A stretch of DNA of 16,251 bases from Physocladia obscura (Eukaryota; Chytridiomycota; Chytridiomycetes; Chytridiales; Chytriomycetaceae), in the NCBI GenBank assembly GCA_027596945.1, contig JADGJH010000601.1:1-16251 (forward strand). The letters are read 5' to 3'. Shown piece by piece: positions 1-8,662 of the stretch; positions within the stretch are counted from its first letter, which is position 1, and the number at the start of each line of letters is the position of its first letter. The position numbers were made by a program, and so were the translations under genes. A model generated the notes under the pieces. The model ran no database searches, was not told the origin of the DNA, and saw only the letters and a list, made by a program, of their open reading frames with translations.

Positions 1-20
1 AAAAAAAAAAAAAAAAAAAA
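1..20. repeat. Poly(A) run at the window edge
   Basis: The first 20 bases are all A. The run lies 85 bases beyond the stop codon of the minus-strand gene at 106-909, so on that strand it is a T tract. It may be a simple repeat or a contig-end artefact; nothing else can be read from it. Confidence 0.8.
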
Positions 21-105
21 CCATTTACGGATGTATACTAAAATAATTATATTTTGAACTTGTACTGCTCTAAAATGCACTTCGCTTTTTTTTTTGGATG
101 TTTTT

Positions 106-909
106 TCAAATCAAATCATCCAGCCAGCTGTTGAATTTTGTCTGATCCATAGCAGCAGCCTCTGCCGCCGCCACCGCAACAGCATTTGCCCTCTTGACGC
201 GTCTCCTCCGCCGCACAACAGCTTTCCGGAACGGAAATGCGGCCGGCCGATCGATTCCCCGCTGCTTCTTGTACAGCCCACACGCATTGCAAATAGAACG
301 CCCGAAATCGTCCTTCCGCCACACGGATGTTTGGGCCGTGCCGCAGTTGACACATTGGATTAGCAGTGAGTCACTCGGGGGCGAGTTGGCAGGACCTGGG
401 GCAGATCCGGGGGGAGCGCTGCTGCCGCCCAATAAACTTGCAAACGCAAACGTTATGTCCGACGATATTCCTAACGTGGAGCATGGCGGTGACGTTGAGT
501 ACATGTGCACAGGATGAGGAGACGACGAGTCGCGCTCACTAGAGCGGTATGGTGTGACGGGTGACGCAGGCGATGCCGGATGCCGGTGTCGTTGTTGTTG
601 TTGCTCCGGTGTTGTTTGTTGGATTGCAGCAGACAGAATGTTGCAGCTAAGGAAAAATTCGTATGCAGGAAGCTGTGAAACTGGAACGAGAAGCCCGTCG
701 GATGCCACGGCGAAGGAGGCAGCGGACGGCGGGTATTCGTAGAGCGGATACAAGCCGGAAGTGTTTATATCGAGCAGCGACTCTTGTTGCTGTTGATGTT
801 GGTTTCGCTGGTACTGTGGCGGCTGTGCTTCTTCATCGAGTTCTGGCTGTTCATCCGCTGTGTTTGGGATTGCAATAAAGTCGCAGAGGTCTTGGATTAA
901 GTCAAGCAT
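106..909 (-). CDS. GATA-type zinc-finger transcription factor, paralogue 1
   Basis: Predicted DNA-binding regulator of 267 aa in a single exon. The finger is CX2CX17CX2C (Cys186, 189, 207, 210), followed by a basic tail with RPAAFPFRKAVV and a run of five Arg. The loop reads TSVWRKD where most fungal GATA factors have TPLWRRD. Three further blocks are shared with the neighbouring paralogue at 1710-2471: an N-terminal LCDxIxIP block (residues 2-15), a central ASDGLxVPxxQLxxYE block (about 66-90) and the C-terminal WLDDLI. Between them are Gln/His- and Ser/Pro-rich stretches. I chose the ATG at 909 because it aligns with the paralogue's start. The in-frame ATG at 1032 would add 41 unconserved residues and starts inside a repeated promoter element. 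The finger is certain; the target genes are unknown. Confidence 0.88.
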   Translation of the reverse strand: MLDLIQDLCDFIAIPNTADEQPELDEEAQPPQYQRNQHQQQQESLLDINTSGLYPLYEYPPSAASFAVASDGLLVPVSQLPAYEFFLSCNILSAAIQQTTPEQQQQRHRHPASPASPVTPYRSSERDSSSPHPVHMYSTSPPCSTLGISSDITFAFASLLGGSSAPPGSAPGPANSPPSDSLLIQCVNCGTAQTSVWRKDDFGRSICNACGLYKKQRGIDRPAAFPFRKAVVRRRRRVKRANAVAVAAAEAAAMDQTKFNSWLDDLI

Positions 910-1011
910 GCTGCAATACGGATAGGATTCAAGAAGTCTCAGGGTGGCTTCAGTGGTTCTCGAGAAACAGAAACTGTTGGAAATCTGCCTTTTAAGAATT
1001 TTGAGAACGAA

Positions 1012-1048
1012 TTTGTCATGACTGAATGACAAAATTGAAATTTGTCAT
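1012..1048. promoter_or_regulatory. TTTGTCAT/ATGACAAA triple element upstream of paralogue 1
   Basis: TTTGTCAT (1012-1019), six bases, ATGACAAA (1026-1033), seven bases, TTTGTCAT (1041-1048). The first two form a perfect 8-bp inverted repeat. It starts 102 bases before the ATG of paralogue 1. The same three 8-mers with the same spacing lie upstream of paralogue 2, which supports a conserved regulatory role over chance. The TGTCA/TGACA cores resemble TALE-homeodomain half-sites, but the binding protein is an inference. Confidence 0.6.
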
Positions 1049-1095
1049 TCTGTCAAAATTCAAGAGAAGTACATAAGGGTTTTGAATTGTTGACG

Positions 1096-1158
1096 AAAAT
1101 TGAAGTTGCGTCAGAGCCACCGAAGGAAGGTTCCACTTGGGAAATCACCAAAAAAATT
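1096..1158. promoter_or_regulatory. Second part of the duplicated promoter block (copy 1)
   Basis: It contains AAAATTGAAGTT (1096-1107), GAGCCACC (1114-1121), a CACTTGG stretch and AATCACC followed by an A run (1143 onward). The same order of blocks occurs at 2626-2687. The region is probably part of the ancestral promoter or 5' region copied with the gene; its function is unknown. Confidence 0.45.
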
Positions 1159-1709
1159 TCCTCGGTTACAGAAAAAAACGGCCAGGGATCGGTACATATG
1201 AAAATAAAAATGCCTGCCTAACCAAAAGGAAGTGATTACTCTGAATTCATAAGCTTCCCACAGGCCTTTTACCTCCACCGTTCGTACCCTTTGAAGTTCT
1301 CAGCCAACAGTATTCACCACACCATCACACGGTTCATGCGAAAACTCGTCAGTATTTATATTGTTATGAAATTTTGTTGGTTTAAAATTGTATATGTGCA
1401 ATACAACGGCCATAATATCATTCAAACCCCTGATTCTAGAATGAATGAAATTTTCTTTCAAATTTGTCATTTCGCTGAACAATTGCGTCTCAAAACCATT
1501 TAACTTTCAGTGCGAACGTATTGCTATTCGCAGAGAATATGACCTATGATAGTGATTCTGCAGCAATAGCAAAGGTAATAGCAAGTCAGTGAAGTTTTCA
1601 ATAGTAGAACCCTACGGCCAGCAGATTAAAGAATTTGTCATGATAATAACGGAAACTTATGAACGTTAATTTTATATACTGATATACTATGGAATGGAGA
1701 CAAAACTAA

Positions 1710-2471
1710 TCAAATTAAATCATCAAGCCATCGACTTCCCCCTAGTGTCTCTTCTCTGGTTTCCTTCATAGCTTTCACGATTGTATCCTCATCAATCGCA
1801 GCTTTCTTTCCTCGCTTCCGCCGCCGCACAACGGCTTTTCTGAATGGAAACGCGGCCGGCCGGTCGATTCCCCGCTGCTTCTTATAAAGACCGCACGCGT
1901 TACAAATGGACCGTCCAAAAGAGTCCTTGCGCCACACGGAAGTTTCAAACGTGCCGCAGTTAATACACTGGATCTGGAGCGGATCTGAAGATGGTGCGTT
2001 TGCCGGGAAGAACTGAAGCGCTGCTTCGGGCGAGTTGGGCGAGAGTACAGGCAGCGTGGAATACACTGGAGACGTGTCATATGTATGTGAAGTATACGCA
2101 GACGAAGGCGGCGGTGAGGATGATGATGACGATGAAAAGTGTGCGGAGTGAGTTGGAGACGATGGATTGTTGTCTGAGATGTTTGAATGGTTTTGGATTG
2201 GTGGCACAAGCCAGTTGCAGTTCAGCAAATATTCGTAGGTTTGCAGTTGTGTGGCTGGAACAAAGAGGCCGTCCGATGCCAAAGCGAAAGGAGATAGTCG
2301 CGTATGCGGCAGCTGTGCTGGATACATACTGGAGGTCTGGTGGAATAATGTGCGTGGCGCTTGCTGATCCAACTGTTGGTTGTGGTTCGAATCCAGTAAA
2401 GGATCTTTAACAATTTCTAATACGCTCGGAATCGTAATGTGGTCACACAGTTCTTGTAAAAACCCTTGCAT
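1710..2471 (-). CDS. GATA-type zinc-finger transcription factor, paralogue 2
   Basis: Single-exon protein of 253 aa, tandem paralogue of the gene at 106-909. Its finger is CX2CX17CX2C (Cys169, 172, 190, 193). From the second half of the loop through the basic tail (FGRSICNACG to VVRRR) 34 residues are identical to paralogue 1. The loop again has TSVWRKD. The N-terminal LCDxITIP (about 8-15), central FALASDGLFVP to YEYLLNCN (62-86) and C-terminal WLDDLI are also shared. Linkers are Ser/Pro-rich with a seven-Ser run near 113-119 and are not conserved, so selection acts on the blocks. The ATG at 2471 is the first in frame and sits 78 bases from the conserved promoter element. It is probably a sequence-specific regulator; targets are unknown. 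Confidence 0.88.
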   Translation of the reverse strand: MQGFLQELCDHITIPSVLEIVKDPLLDSNHNQQLDQQAPRTLFHQTSSMYPAQLPHTRLSPFALASDGLFVPATQLQTYEYLLNCNWLVPPIQNHSNISDNNPSSPTHSAHFSSSSSSSPPPSSAYTSHTYDTSPVYSTLPVLSPNSPEAALQFFPANAPSSDPLQIQCINCGTFETSVWRKDSFGRSICNACGLYKKQRGIDRPAAFPFRKAVVRRRKRGKKAAIDEDTIVKAMKETREETLGGSRWLDDLI

Positions 2472-2549
2472 CGCTTGCTCTTTCGAAGGTGGATCTGTTG
2501 TTTTTGTTTCCTATTCTTTCTGGATGCACAAGTTTTAAGCAATTCTAAA

Positions 2550-2612
2550 TTTGTCATGGTTGAATGACAAAATTAAAATTTGTCATAGCCTAGGGTTAAC
2601 TATTTTTGTCAT
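2550..2612. promoter_or_regulatory. TTTGTCAT/ATGACAAA cluster upstream of paralogue 2
   Basis: TTTGTCAT (2550-2557), six bases, ATGACAAA (2564-2571), seven bases, TTTGTCAT (2579-2586), and a further TTTGTCAT at 2605-2612. The spacing of the first three matches the copy at 1012-1048 exactly, while the surrounding bases have diverged. The cluster is a candidate operator for paralogue 2. Confidence 0.6.
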
Positions 2613-3573
2613 TCTCAAAATTCAAAAAATTGAAGTTTCTGAGCCTCCAAACAAAAGTTTCAGTTGGATAAAATCACCAAAAAAAAATACTGTTCATGCA
2701 GTTAAAAAAAGGCTAAGAATCGACAGCAAGCAGAAGATAAAAAATACCTCCTTAACAAGAAAAAAAATTTTCATTTTATCAGAACCCTGATGTGATTACC
2801 ACGTTTGTTTCACAATTTTGAATGGGAGACACCCTTTTCAAACCTACTTGATTTGACTCGAGGAACTTACTTTGATTTAGTATTGTTTCTCGCATCAACT
2901 TCCTTCCACAGAATTAGACGAAAGACACAATGAGATGATTTTCAGAATACGATTTTTTCTCAATTGTGTTCAGACAGATACAAGACATCAATATTAGCAG
3001 GTTTGCGAGGTATTATATTGGCAAACAGGACATATAATATTTAACTGTTTGTTTGTAAAAATTTTAAGAACTCAAATTTTCGGAACAAGAAAAGTTAAGG
3101 AAAGGGAAAGGAAAAGATTTTTGATTCAACTTTACTAATTCCGACCTCGATTTCGAACCTCTCCCCATTGCTGAGATTAAAAATTCCCGTTTGAATACTT
3201 TGTTTTACCAAACGGATCTCCATTCGCAAATAAAATAATATGCTTTCGGAGAATCGAATTGAAACTGATGCAGCAAAAAAACCACGGATTATTTTAGCCA
3301 GTTTAAAAATTGTTTGCAATCCAAGCAGATCTTATGCATTCATTTTTGTATTTTATAACCAGAATGGGATAGCAGCAGACACATGGGGTGGCAAAGCATA
3401 GATTTTGCAGAAAGAAAAGAGACTGAATCGCAGAAAACGATTGGCAAATTCCGTTCTACAACTCTTTGGGTGTGCTGTTTCCGTTTCCGTTCGTTCCTGG
3501 ACCGTAAATTTTGACTCTCTTTCATTGGTCCCCAGAATCAGGAAAGGAATTGTTTGAAGAAAAGGGAAAAACG
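2613..3573. other. Divergent intergenic region: second promoter block copy and AreA-like promoter
   Basis: It lies between the minus-strand paralogue 2 and the plus-strand AreA-like gene. The first 75 bases continue the duplicated promoter block (AAAATTGAAGTT at 2626-2637, GAGCCTCC at 2641-2648, AATCACC at 2672-2678). Two HGATAR sites are present, AGATAA at 2735-2740 and its complement-strand form TTATCA at 2776-2781. From about 2800 to 3500 I see no gene. A CCCCAG just before 3536 could be a 3' splice site in the leader of the AreA-like transcript, but I cannot place its donor. Confidence 0.4.
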
Positions 3574-6500
3574 ATGGAGGTTGTTGCGACAACAACAGAA
3601 ACGCAAGCACAAAGACAAACGGTAGATTCGGCAATGGCATCCGAGATGCGGCAAGAGTCGGGATCGTTGAGGGCGGGAGGATCAGTGGCTGTGGCAGTGT
3701 TAGGAGTGCAACAGCAGCACCATCGTCCCATAGCCCCAGTACAGACAGCAATAACAACGGACTACTGGGCCGCTTACTCAGTAGCGCCATCCGCACACAC
3801 ATCACTAACGGCATCCACACTCTTAATGGATCCAGCGTACTCCCGAGGGCAGGCCGGCGGCGAACCGGTGTCTCCGGCGATCGCGGCAGTCCAAGTGCAA
3901 GTGGCGCCACACAGCAACACATTATCAGCAACCAACAGCAATAGCAACAACAACAACAATAGTAACAACAAAAAGGCCGTGTACAAAATGCTCTTTGACA
4001 ACCATTTGCACTCTTCGCTGCTATCATCTGTTGCTCACCATTCTCAAGGGGCGGCCACGGCTGATGCCCGCCGTGCTTCAGTTCACAATAACAATGTTGA
4101 CAAATTGGCGGCTGCAGAATCATCTCCAGCTGCATCATCGCCAGCTTCTCCCACCCCGTCGCTTCCTTCGTCAAACATCGCTACCCAGCCCGCTTCAACC
4201 CCTCCTTCCAACACAGCATCTACTACTTTGCTGTCAGCAACTGCTGTGATAGTCCCGGCGCTTCCACCCTTAAATGAAGTTGAGGAAGACTCAAAGCGCT
4301 ATCTAGACTTCGCCAAATTACTTGCAGCGCGCACGAAAGATCCGCTTGACTCACAAGATGTTTGGAAGTTGTGCACGCGAGCAAAGCATGCGATTGAAGG
4401 TGGTGAAAGACTCGAGAATCTGTCTTGGCGCTTGTTTGAAATGTCCTTGTCTAAAGAGCGCAAAGCAAAACGTGAAGAAGGTATGGTATATCGTTTTCCG
4501 TTTCCTTTTCATTTTTTATTCATTGCGTTATGCCGCTACTGTGGCTTCACAAATCACCTCTAAATTTTTCTTTTTAATTTTTTGCACGTTTTTTTTTTTT
4601 TTTGATTGCCCACTGATAAAAATTTTATTTGAAGGTATGAAACTGGACCTTGACTTTAATCCGTTTATGCTTAAGACCCGTATTCGAACGTCAACTCCTA
4701 TACCAACGGGCACCCCTGCAGTCACAGCAGCTATTGCGGCATCTAAGGCTGCCAAAGAAGCAGCAGTTTCTGTAGCTGATGTGGCACAAACTTCTATTAA
4801 TCCGGCTGTTTCACAATCAGTAAACATGCAAATTGATCGTGCGTCTTTTTCATTGTTTCCCGAAAGTCCCGAAGCAGCCCCACAAGACGCTAGCCCTGAT
4901 GGAAATCTCACCGACAGTGACGATGACGATGAATTCAGCATCCAGAAAACTCGACCTGCAGAATCGTTACCACAATTTGAAGCAAATTCTTTCAACCACT
5001 TTACTGTACAACCTGGTTCAGGCCTTCTTGCGCAGCAACAGCAACTTCAACAGCTTCAAATGCTGCAGCAGCGTATTCAGCAACAGAAAAGACTTGAGCA
5101 ACTGCAGCTGCAGCAACAGCAAATTATTCAACAACAGCAAGCATTGGGAATGCTTCCAGCATATGCTGCAATGATGCAACAGCACCAACAGCAACAGCAG
5201 AAATTGTTTCAACAACAAGCCGCTTTGGCAGCTGTTGGAGCGCAACAAGGGTTCTTTATGCCACAGCAGAATCAACAGCAGAACTTTCCAATGTTTTCTG
5301 GAAACTTCGGTGATCTTATGAATGGTGTAGCAAGTTCGACTGAATCTAGCTCCCCAATAATGCGAGTTGAAAGTGAAGCCAGTCTGGCAGGCTCTTCAAG
5401 TCGCAACAGTAGTGGACTCGGTTTGGCAGCAAATAGAACGTATGGAAGCGCATCAAGTCTTCAAAAATTGGACGGCGCAGCTATTGGAATTCCTGCTGCT
5501 AATGGAATGATGATTGAACCTGATCAGGCTCTAGTTTACGACTTTTTGTTAGATGCAGAATTTGGTCTTCCACAGTTTGGCCTTCCACGCGAACAACCAC
5601 TATTGCAGCAACATCAGCAATCTGCCGGCTTGCAAAACAAGAGTCTCAGTGTTGCCGATATGACTAGCTATTATAAAGCAATGCAAATGAGTAACGGGAC
5701 ATTTCCGACGGTGGAAGAAAGTGTTCGCCCACAACAGCAACATTTCATGCCGATTCAAGAAAATTTTGGAACTATAATACCAGAACGTATTGTGGGAGGA
5801 CAGCCACCGACGAAAAAACGCCAATTAAATGATTTAAGCTCGTCATTTGACAATGTCGCTTCGTTTTTTCAACAGCAATCTGGCCAGCAACAGCCGCATT
5901 CCCAACAATACCAGCAGCAACCGCCACTGGATATTCACAAATTAACATGGCCGAATCAAACACCGTCCAAAAGTCCACCGCCACGACCTTCGTCTCTTGT
6001 ATCTTTAGAGCAAGCAGCTACGTTAGCTACCAAACAAATTTTGTCAAATCAACCACCTCAGCCTGTTGGAAAGTTGCCAAAATCTTTCAGCACAACAAAC
6101 CTTCCATCAACTTCCTCGGCCGCCGCCGCCGCGAAATCAAATACCACAAGGCGTCAAGTAACAATTCCAGCACCAGCCGTAAAGCAACGAGCGCCGTCAC
6201 AGCCAGGAGCACCGCGTCCTGTGACAGTCACAACACCGTCACCGACTTTAGCAAAACCGCCAAAACAACTACCTGTCGCATCAACGGCAACCCCCAACAC
6301 CGTGTCAACTGCAAATCTGGATTCAGCAGCAATCCCAGGATTTGATTCGACCATGGGCGGAACGAGTGGTGAGCCGGAGATTATTGTGTGCAAGAACTGC
6401 AGTGCGACCCAGACACCGTTGTGGCGGCGTGACGCGGAAGGAGGAACAATCTGTAACGCTTGTGGGCTATTTTATAAGCTGCATGGAGTACAGCGGCCTG

Positions 6501-6685
6501 TTGCGTTGCGGCGTGATGTTATCCGGAAGCGAAATCGAATAAAGAAGGCTGGTGGGCGGTCGTCGTCAGGGTCGTCAGGTTCCAAGAAAGAGCGGGTTGT
6601 CGCGCAGGTGTATATGATGAAGGAAGAGGCTGTTGTGGAGGATGATGAGGATGACGATGACGATGGTGATTTCCTTGGGGTTTGA
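3574..6685 (+). CDS. areA: AreA/NIT2-like GATA nitrogen regulator
   Basis: Predicted global nitrogen regulator of 985 aa, join 3574..4480 and 4635..6685. The intron of 154 nt (4481-4634) starts GTATGG, has a long T tract and ends GAAG. The junction codon is G|GT, giving EEG then [10 protein letters not shown]. Residues about 258-288 form the fungal AreA-family N-terminal box (Pfam PF08550), centred on LENLSWRLF at 280-288. Then come an acidic SDDDDEF patch (about 395-402), a Gln-rich stretch (434-520) and Ser/Pro/Thr linkers. The CX2CX17CX2C finger is at Cys888-Cys912 with the classical TPLWRRD loop and RDVIRKRNR tail. The protein ends in an acidic [10 protein letters not shown] run, and I do not see the conserved AreA C-terminus. 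The start is the first in-frame ATG, with A at -3 and G at +4. Orthology to AreA is likely, but other PF08550 GATA factors are possible. Confidence 0.87.
3941..3972 (+). repeat. AAC-type trinucleotide repeat encoding Asn
   Basis: An impure run of AAC/AAT/AGT codons in exon 1 of the AreA-like gene encodes an Asn/Ser tract. It is a low-complexity disordered segment and may vary in length between strains. Confidence 0.6.
5030..5285 (+). repeat. CAG/CAA-rich tract encoding a Gln-rich domain
   Basis: About 85 codons dominated by mixed CAA and CAG, interrupted by Leu, Met, Lys and Phe with a heptad-like look, within the AreA-like gene. Gln-rich segments of this type often act as activation or protein-interaction regions in fungal regulators; that role is inferred here. 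Confidence 0.65.
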
Positions 6686-6869
6686 TTGTGTCCAACCTTT
6701 TTTGTTTCCCCTTTTTTTTGTTTTCTCGCTTCTTTTTTGGTCAATTTTAATTTGTTGCTGGATTAACTTTTAGATGGGGATTTGTTGCTGATTTCCTGGT
6801 TTTCGTGAATTTTTTCATTTCCACTGCTTTTCCTGTTCTTGGTTGTATTATCATTCACTTTTTTCCTGC

Positions 6870-6875
6870 AATAAA
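6870..6875 (+). terminator. Putative poly(A) signal of the AreA-like gene
   Basis: AATAAA lies 184 bases after the TGA at 6683-6685 and is followed by an A-rich stretch. It is the first canonical signal on the plus strand after the stop. Confidence 0.5.
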
Positions 6876-6926
6876 AAATGGAGGATGAACATGAAAATTT
6901 CGGGAACGTTGAATGACAAGATCAGA

Positions 6927-6932
6927 TTTATT
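6927..6932 (-). terminator. Putative poly(A) signal of the permease gene
   Basis: TTTATT on the plus strand reads AATAAA on the minus strand, 40 bases beyond the permease stop. It is only 51 bases from the opposing signal at 6870-6875, so the two 3' UTRs probably meet or slightly overlap. Confidence 0.5.
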
Positions 6933-6972
6933 TTCAATCAAAAAAAAAGCCAATATACAATCAAAATTGAAC

Positions 6973-8645
6973 TTAGAACAACTTGTAACGAATACGTTGA
7001 ATCCATTCTTGGGCGTTCTTTGGCTTGGCTTGAATGGCTTCAATAGCCGCCTTTTCTTCAGCAGTTTCAATCAACCTGTTGGATTCAAAGTCCATATCTT
7101 CAAATTTGACAAGTCTGAACGATCCGGGGACAAAGAGACCGTATCCAACGTATAACACAAACGTGACTGGGATACCAATGTAAGTCCAAGAGTTATTCAT
7201 CCACCAATCCAGGTTGAAGAACAGGTCATTCGGTGTACCATCTGGGTAAAATGCTGAAATAAGCAAGAAAACAGTCACAATGGCTCCGATAAAGAGAGAT
7301 AAATAGTTGAAGTATGGAAAGAACGGAGCAGTATATGGAAGATCCTTCAGGTCACGTCCTTGAGCGGCGAAACCGGCACGGAAACGCAAGTGAGTGTAGG
7401 ACATGATCATCCAAGATTGCATAATCGAGTAGGAAATAACACCAGACAGAAAGTTGAAGACATTAACAGAACCATCAGGACCAGAGGCGTAAGATCCGGT
7501 AACAGCAACCAGACCAATGAAACCAATACCAAGGACAGAGTTAACGGGAACTCCACGCTTATCGATTCTGGCAAAGATTTTGGGTGCTTGATGGTCTTCG
7601 GCAAGCTTGAGAAGAGTACGTGCGCAAGCATAAACTGAGGAGTTGGCGGCAGATGTCGCGGCAACAATCACAACAAAATTGATGAAATCGGCAGCAAACG
7701 AAATTCCAGCAGCGTTAAGAGCATATACAAACGGTGATAAAGACCATGTGGCAAGAGGGTTGAGAATAACTCCGACAAAGAAGATGGCGCCAATGTAGAA
7801 GATGATGATACGCCAGAAAGTTCCGGTAATCGCACGTGGGACAGATAATCTTGGATTCGCAGCCTCGCCAGCGGTAAGACCAACCAACTCAGTACCTCCG
7901 TACGAGAAGAACGCAGTAGTAAAGGCACTACCGACGTTGAGGAAGCGAGATGTTGGATCAGGACCAATAATAGCTGGGTTCCAGTTTGAAAACCAAAGAG
8001 CACCGGTACCAGTTCCAACACCAAACCACACAAAAAATGCAATGACCAAAAAGATGATGACGGTGACCACTTTGATGATGCAAAGAACAAATTCTACCTC
8101 AGCAAACCCACTAACATTGAACAAGTTGAGAATAATCAACGGAAGCATGAAGATAAGCGAGAATATCCATGATGCGACTTTATCAGTAGGAACCCAGTAG
8201 GACATAAGAGACGCGATACCAGACATCTCAGCGGGAAATGTTAATGCCCAGTTCAACCAGTAGTTCCAACCAGACATAAAACCAAATGCGGGGGAAACAA
8301 AACGGGATGGGAAAGCAGAAAAGGCACCTTCCACAGGAATATAGGTTGCCATTTCACCAATGGAAGTGATGACACCGTACACTTGTATACCGACAATGGC
8401 AAAACAGATCAATGCACCAAGCGGACCGGCACCCTGGATTGCGCTGCCAGACTTCAGTAGAAGCCCGGTTCCGATGGTTCCTCCGATCGCAATCTACACA
8501 GTAAATGTAGCATTAGTGCGGGGTTAAGTGCACACAAGGAATATACCATCTCCAAGTGTCTGGCCTTCAGTTTGCGGTGCAAGCGACCCGTCTGCACGGC
8601 AAGCACTTCCGTAGTCTCCTCGGCAACCTTCTTCTCGTCTGCCAT
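6973..8645 (-). CDS. Amino-acid permease, YAT/APC family
   Basis: Plasma-membrane proton-coupled amino-acid transporter of 539 aa, complement of join(6973..8493, 8547..8645). Exon 1 encodes 33 residues ending LKARHLEM. The intron of 53 nt (8494-8546, GTATAT to GTAG) is followed directly by IAIGGTIGTG, the family's first membrane segment. Other family signatures in order are GEMATYIPVEGAF, FGFMSGWNYW, TELVGLTAGEAANPR, SVYACARTLLKLAEDHQAP, KRGVPVNS and YTAPFFPY. About 12 hydrophobic segments are visible and the length is normal for the family. The ATG at 8645 gives a short polar N-terminus (MADEKK). In-frame ATGs further upstream would add a Lys-rich segment that looks like leader sequence. Substrate range cannot be read from the sequence. 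The gene is convergent with the AreA-like gene and has clustered GATA sites upstream, which suggests nitrogen control. Confidence 0.93.
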
Positions 8646-8662
8646 GATGTCCAGCTTTCGTT

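Larger units (their letters stand above)
910..1709. other. Intergenic region between the two small GATA genes
   Basis: This is the promoter side of paralogue 1 and the 3' side of paralogue 2. Besides the repeated promoter block starting at 1012, it holds two more copies of TTTGTCAT at 1463-1470 and 1634-1641. I see no convincing gene: the open frames of 60-70 codons near 1300-1500 are AT-rich and resemble nothing I recognise. No canonical AATAAA follows paralogue 2 on the minus strand. Confidence 0.6.

Noticed and set aside
910..1032. A 41-residue N-terminal extension of GATA paralogue 1 from the ATG at 1032
   Set aside because: It is not matched in paralogue 2, and its ATG lies inside the repeated ATGACAAA/TTTGTCAT element; the ATG at 909 aligns with the paralogue's start.
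3511..3573. Upstream in-frame extension of the AreA-like gene
   Set aside because: The frame is open but contains no ATG before 3574; the upstream initiator would be TTG.
3353..4174. Long minus-strand open frame of 273 codons opposite the AreA-like exon 1
   Set aside because: It is Cys- and Leu-rich low complexity, the shadow of Gln/Asn/Ala-rich coding on the other strand, with no family resemblance.
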